This document shows positions 63,287 to 64,000 of a DNA stretch of 64,000 bases, piece after piece. The stretch is from Mycocentrospora acerina (Eukaryota; Ascomycota; Dothideomycetes; Pleosporales), in NCBI GenBank assembly GCA_022701365.1, contig JAKUHH010000201.1:1277477-1341476 (forward strand), given 5' to 3'. Within the stretch, counting starts at the first letter, position 1; every line of letters begins with the position of its first letter. The notes beneath the pieces were generated by a model. It was not told the origin of the DNA and did no database searches. It saw only the letters and a list, made by a program, of their open reading frames with translations. The position numbers were made by a program, and so were the translations under genes.

Positions 63287-64000
63287 GAAATTATGTTTCT
63301 ACAACATAATGTAAGAAAAAGACAAGAAACTTAACAATCTCTCTTAGAAATAGTATTTGCTAGAAAAGTAGACTTAATTCTAGTTCAAGAACCTAGCGTG
63401 TAGCTAAATAGGCAGGATAAGTAGTTTTTACTACAACACCTTGCCTATACTCTAGTCTTAATAGAAACTACTAAAAGGCCTAGAACTGCTATCTATATTT
63501 ATACTAAAACTAGCCTAAAGTATAGCTTAAGGCTAGATATTAGTAAAGATGCAGATTTAACAGTTTTAGAAATAACAGGATTAGCAGAAGATTTTCTTCT
63601 GCTAAACCTTTATAATAAGAAAGAATTAGCAGCAGATTCTAAAACACAGTCTAATAGTTAGAAGACTGTGCAAAGGCTGCTCTTAAGCCTAGATTTAAAA
63701 TAACAACCTTTTTTATTAGCAGGCAATTTTAATAGCCACTACATGTAGTAGAACACTGCTATACAAAACCTAAATCTAGAGGCTAAGCAGCTAGTAAAGT
63801 AGTTAGAAAAGCATAATTACTAGCTGCTAAATACTAACTAGGAGTAAATATTCTATAGGTNGAAGACTGTGCAAAGGCTGCTCTTAAGCCTAGATTTAAA
63901 ATAACAACCTTTTTTATTAGCAGGCAATTTTAATAGCCACTACATGTAGTAGAACACTGCTATACAAAACCTAAATCTAGAGGCTAAGCAGCTAGTAAAG
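63287..64000 (+). pseudogene. LINE ORF2 remnant, endonuclease (EEP) domain
   Basis: In a different frame from ORF1. It reads IMFLQHNVRK, VDLILVQEP, RPRTAIYIYTK, LLNLYNKKE and FLLAGNFNSHY, the order of apurinic-type endonuclease motifs of Tad1/I LINEs. TAG/TAA codons interrupt it where Trp or Gln would fit. The sequence is broken by an N at 63861. Confidence 0.75.
63861..63861. other. Single ambiguous base (assembly join)
   Basis: The only N in the window. The 139 bases after it (63862-64000) are identical to 63661-63799, so it probably marks a join rather than one unknown base. Confidence 0.85.

Larger units (their letters stand above)
61360..64000 (+). mobile_element. Non-LTR retrotransposon (LINE, Tad1/I-like), partial at the window edge
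   Basis: An ORF1 with zinc knuckles followed by an endonuclease-type ORF2 is the layout of Tad1/I-type LINEs. The 5' part corresponds to repeat R2. Reverse transcriptase would lie beyond the window. RIP damage is present but less complete than in the Gypsy element: many CA and TG remain. Confidence 0.75.

Overview
This is genomic DNA of a filamentous ascomycete. Genes carry short introns (49-161 bp) with GT...AG ends, and one end of the window is a transposon-filled AT-rich block with the signature of repeat-induced point mutation (RIP). A melanin polyketide synthase, a CMR1-type regulator (two C2H2 fingers plus a Zn2Cys6 cluster) and a 1,3,8-trihydroxynaphthalene reductase lie in one neighbourhood. 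That arrangement is known from Pleosporales (Bipolaris/Cochliobolus, Alternaria, Leptosphaeria), so a pleosporalean Dothideomycete is the best guess. The species cannot be named from the sequence alone.

Layout. 1-6.5 kb: the 3' part of a BCK1-type MAPKKK gene (+, cut by the window edge) and prefoldin subunit 3 (-). 8.2-33.3 kb: the DHN-melanin neighbourhood, with PKS (-), CMR1 (+) and BRN1 (+). PKS and CMR1 are divergent and separated by about 10 kb with no recognisable gene; a further 4.2 kb without a gene separates CMR1 from BRN1. 34.7-50.2 kb: compact housekeeping genes. These are an unrecognised secreted Ala/Pro-rich protein (+), COG3 of the Golgi tethering complex (-), an FMP25-like mitochondrial RCC1-repeat protein (+), a prenylcysteine oxidase-like flavoprotein (-), a mitochondrial flavin-reductase-domain protein (-), mitochondrial ribosomal protein bL31m (+) and an F-box protein (-). 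51.0 kb: a dispersed 5S rRNA gene. 51.1-64.0 kb: an AT-rich transposon graveyard.

Within the AT-rich block a 7.43-kb Ty3/Gypsy retrotransposon (53186-60616) has two 287-bp LTRs and a perfect 5-bp target duplication (CTGTT). It sits inside other repeats. gag and pol are readable only through many TAA/TAG stops. An additional protein-like frame lies antisense between pol and the 3' LTR. The two LTRs are decayed in opposite halves, which gives the mutated region sharp, inward-facing edges. A Tad1-like LINE, with CCHC knuckles followed by an endonuclease domain, runs off the right edge. A single N at 63861 is followed by an exact repeat of sequence already present 201 bp earlier, which looks like an assembly join.

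How the genes work together: PKS makes the naphthalene precursor of DHN melanin, BRN1 performs a reduction step, and CMR1 is the likely transcription factor for both. The other genes are unrelated housekeeping functions. Exon borders given here were worked out by reading splice sites, reading frames and family-typical protein sequence; no transcript data or database searches were available.
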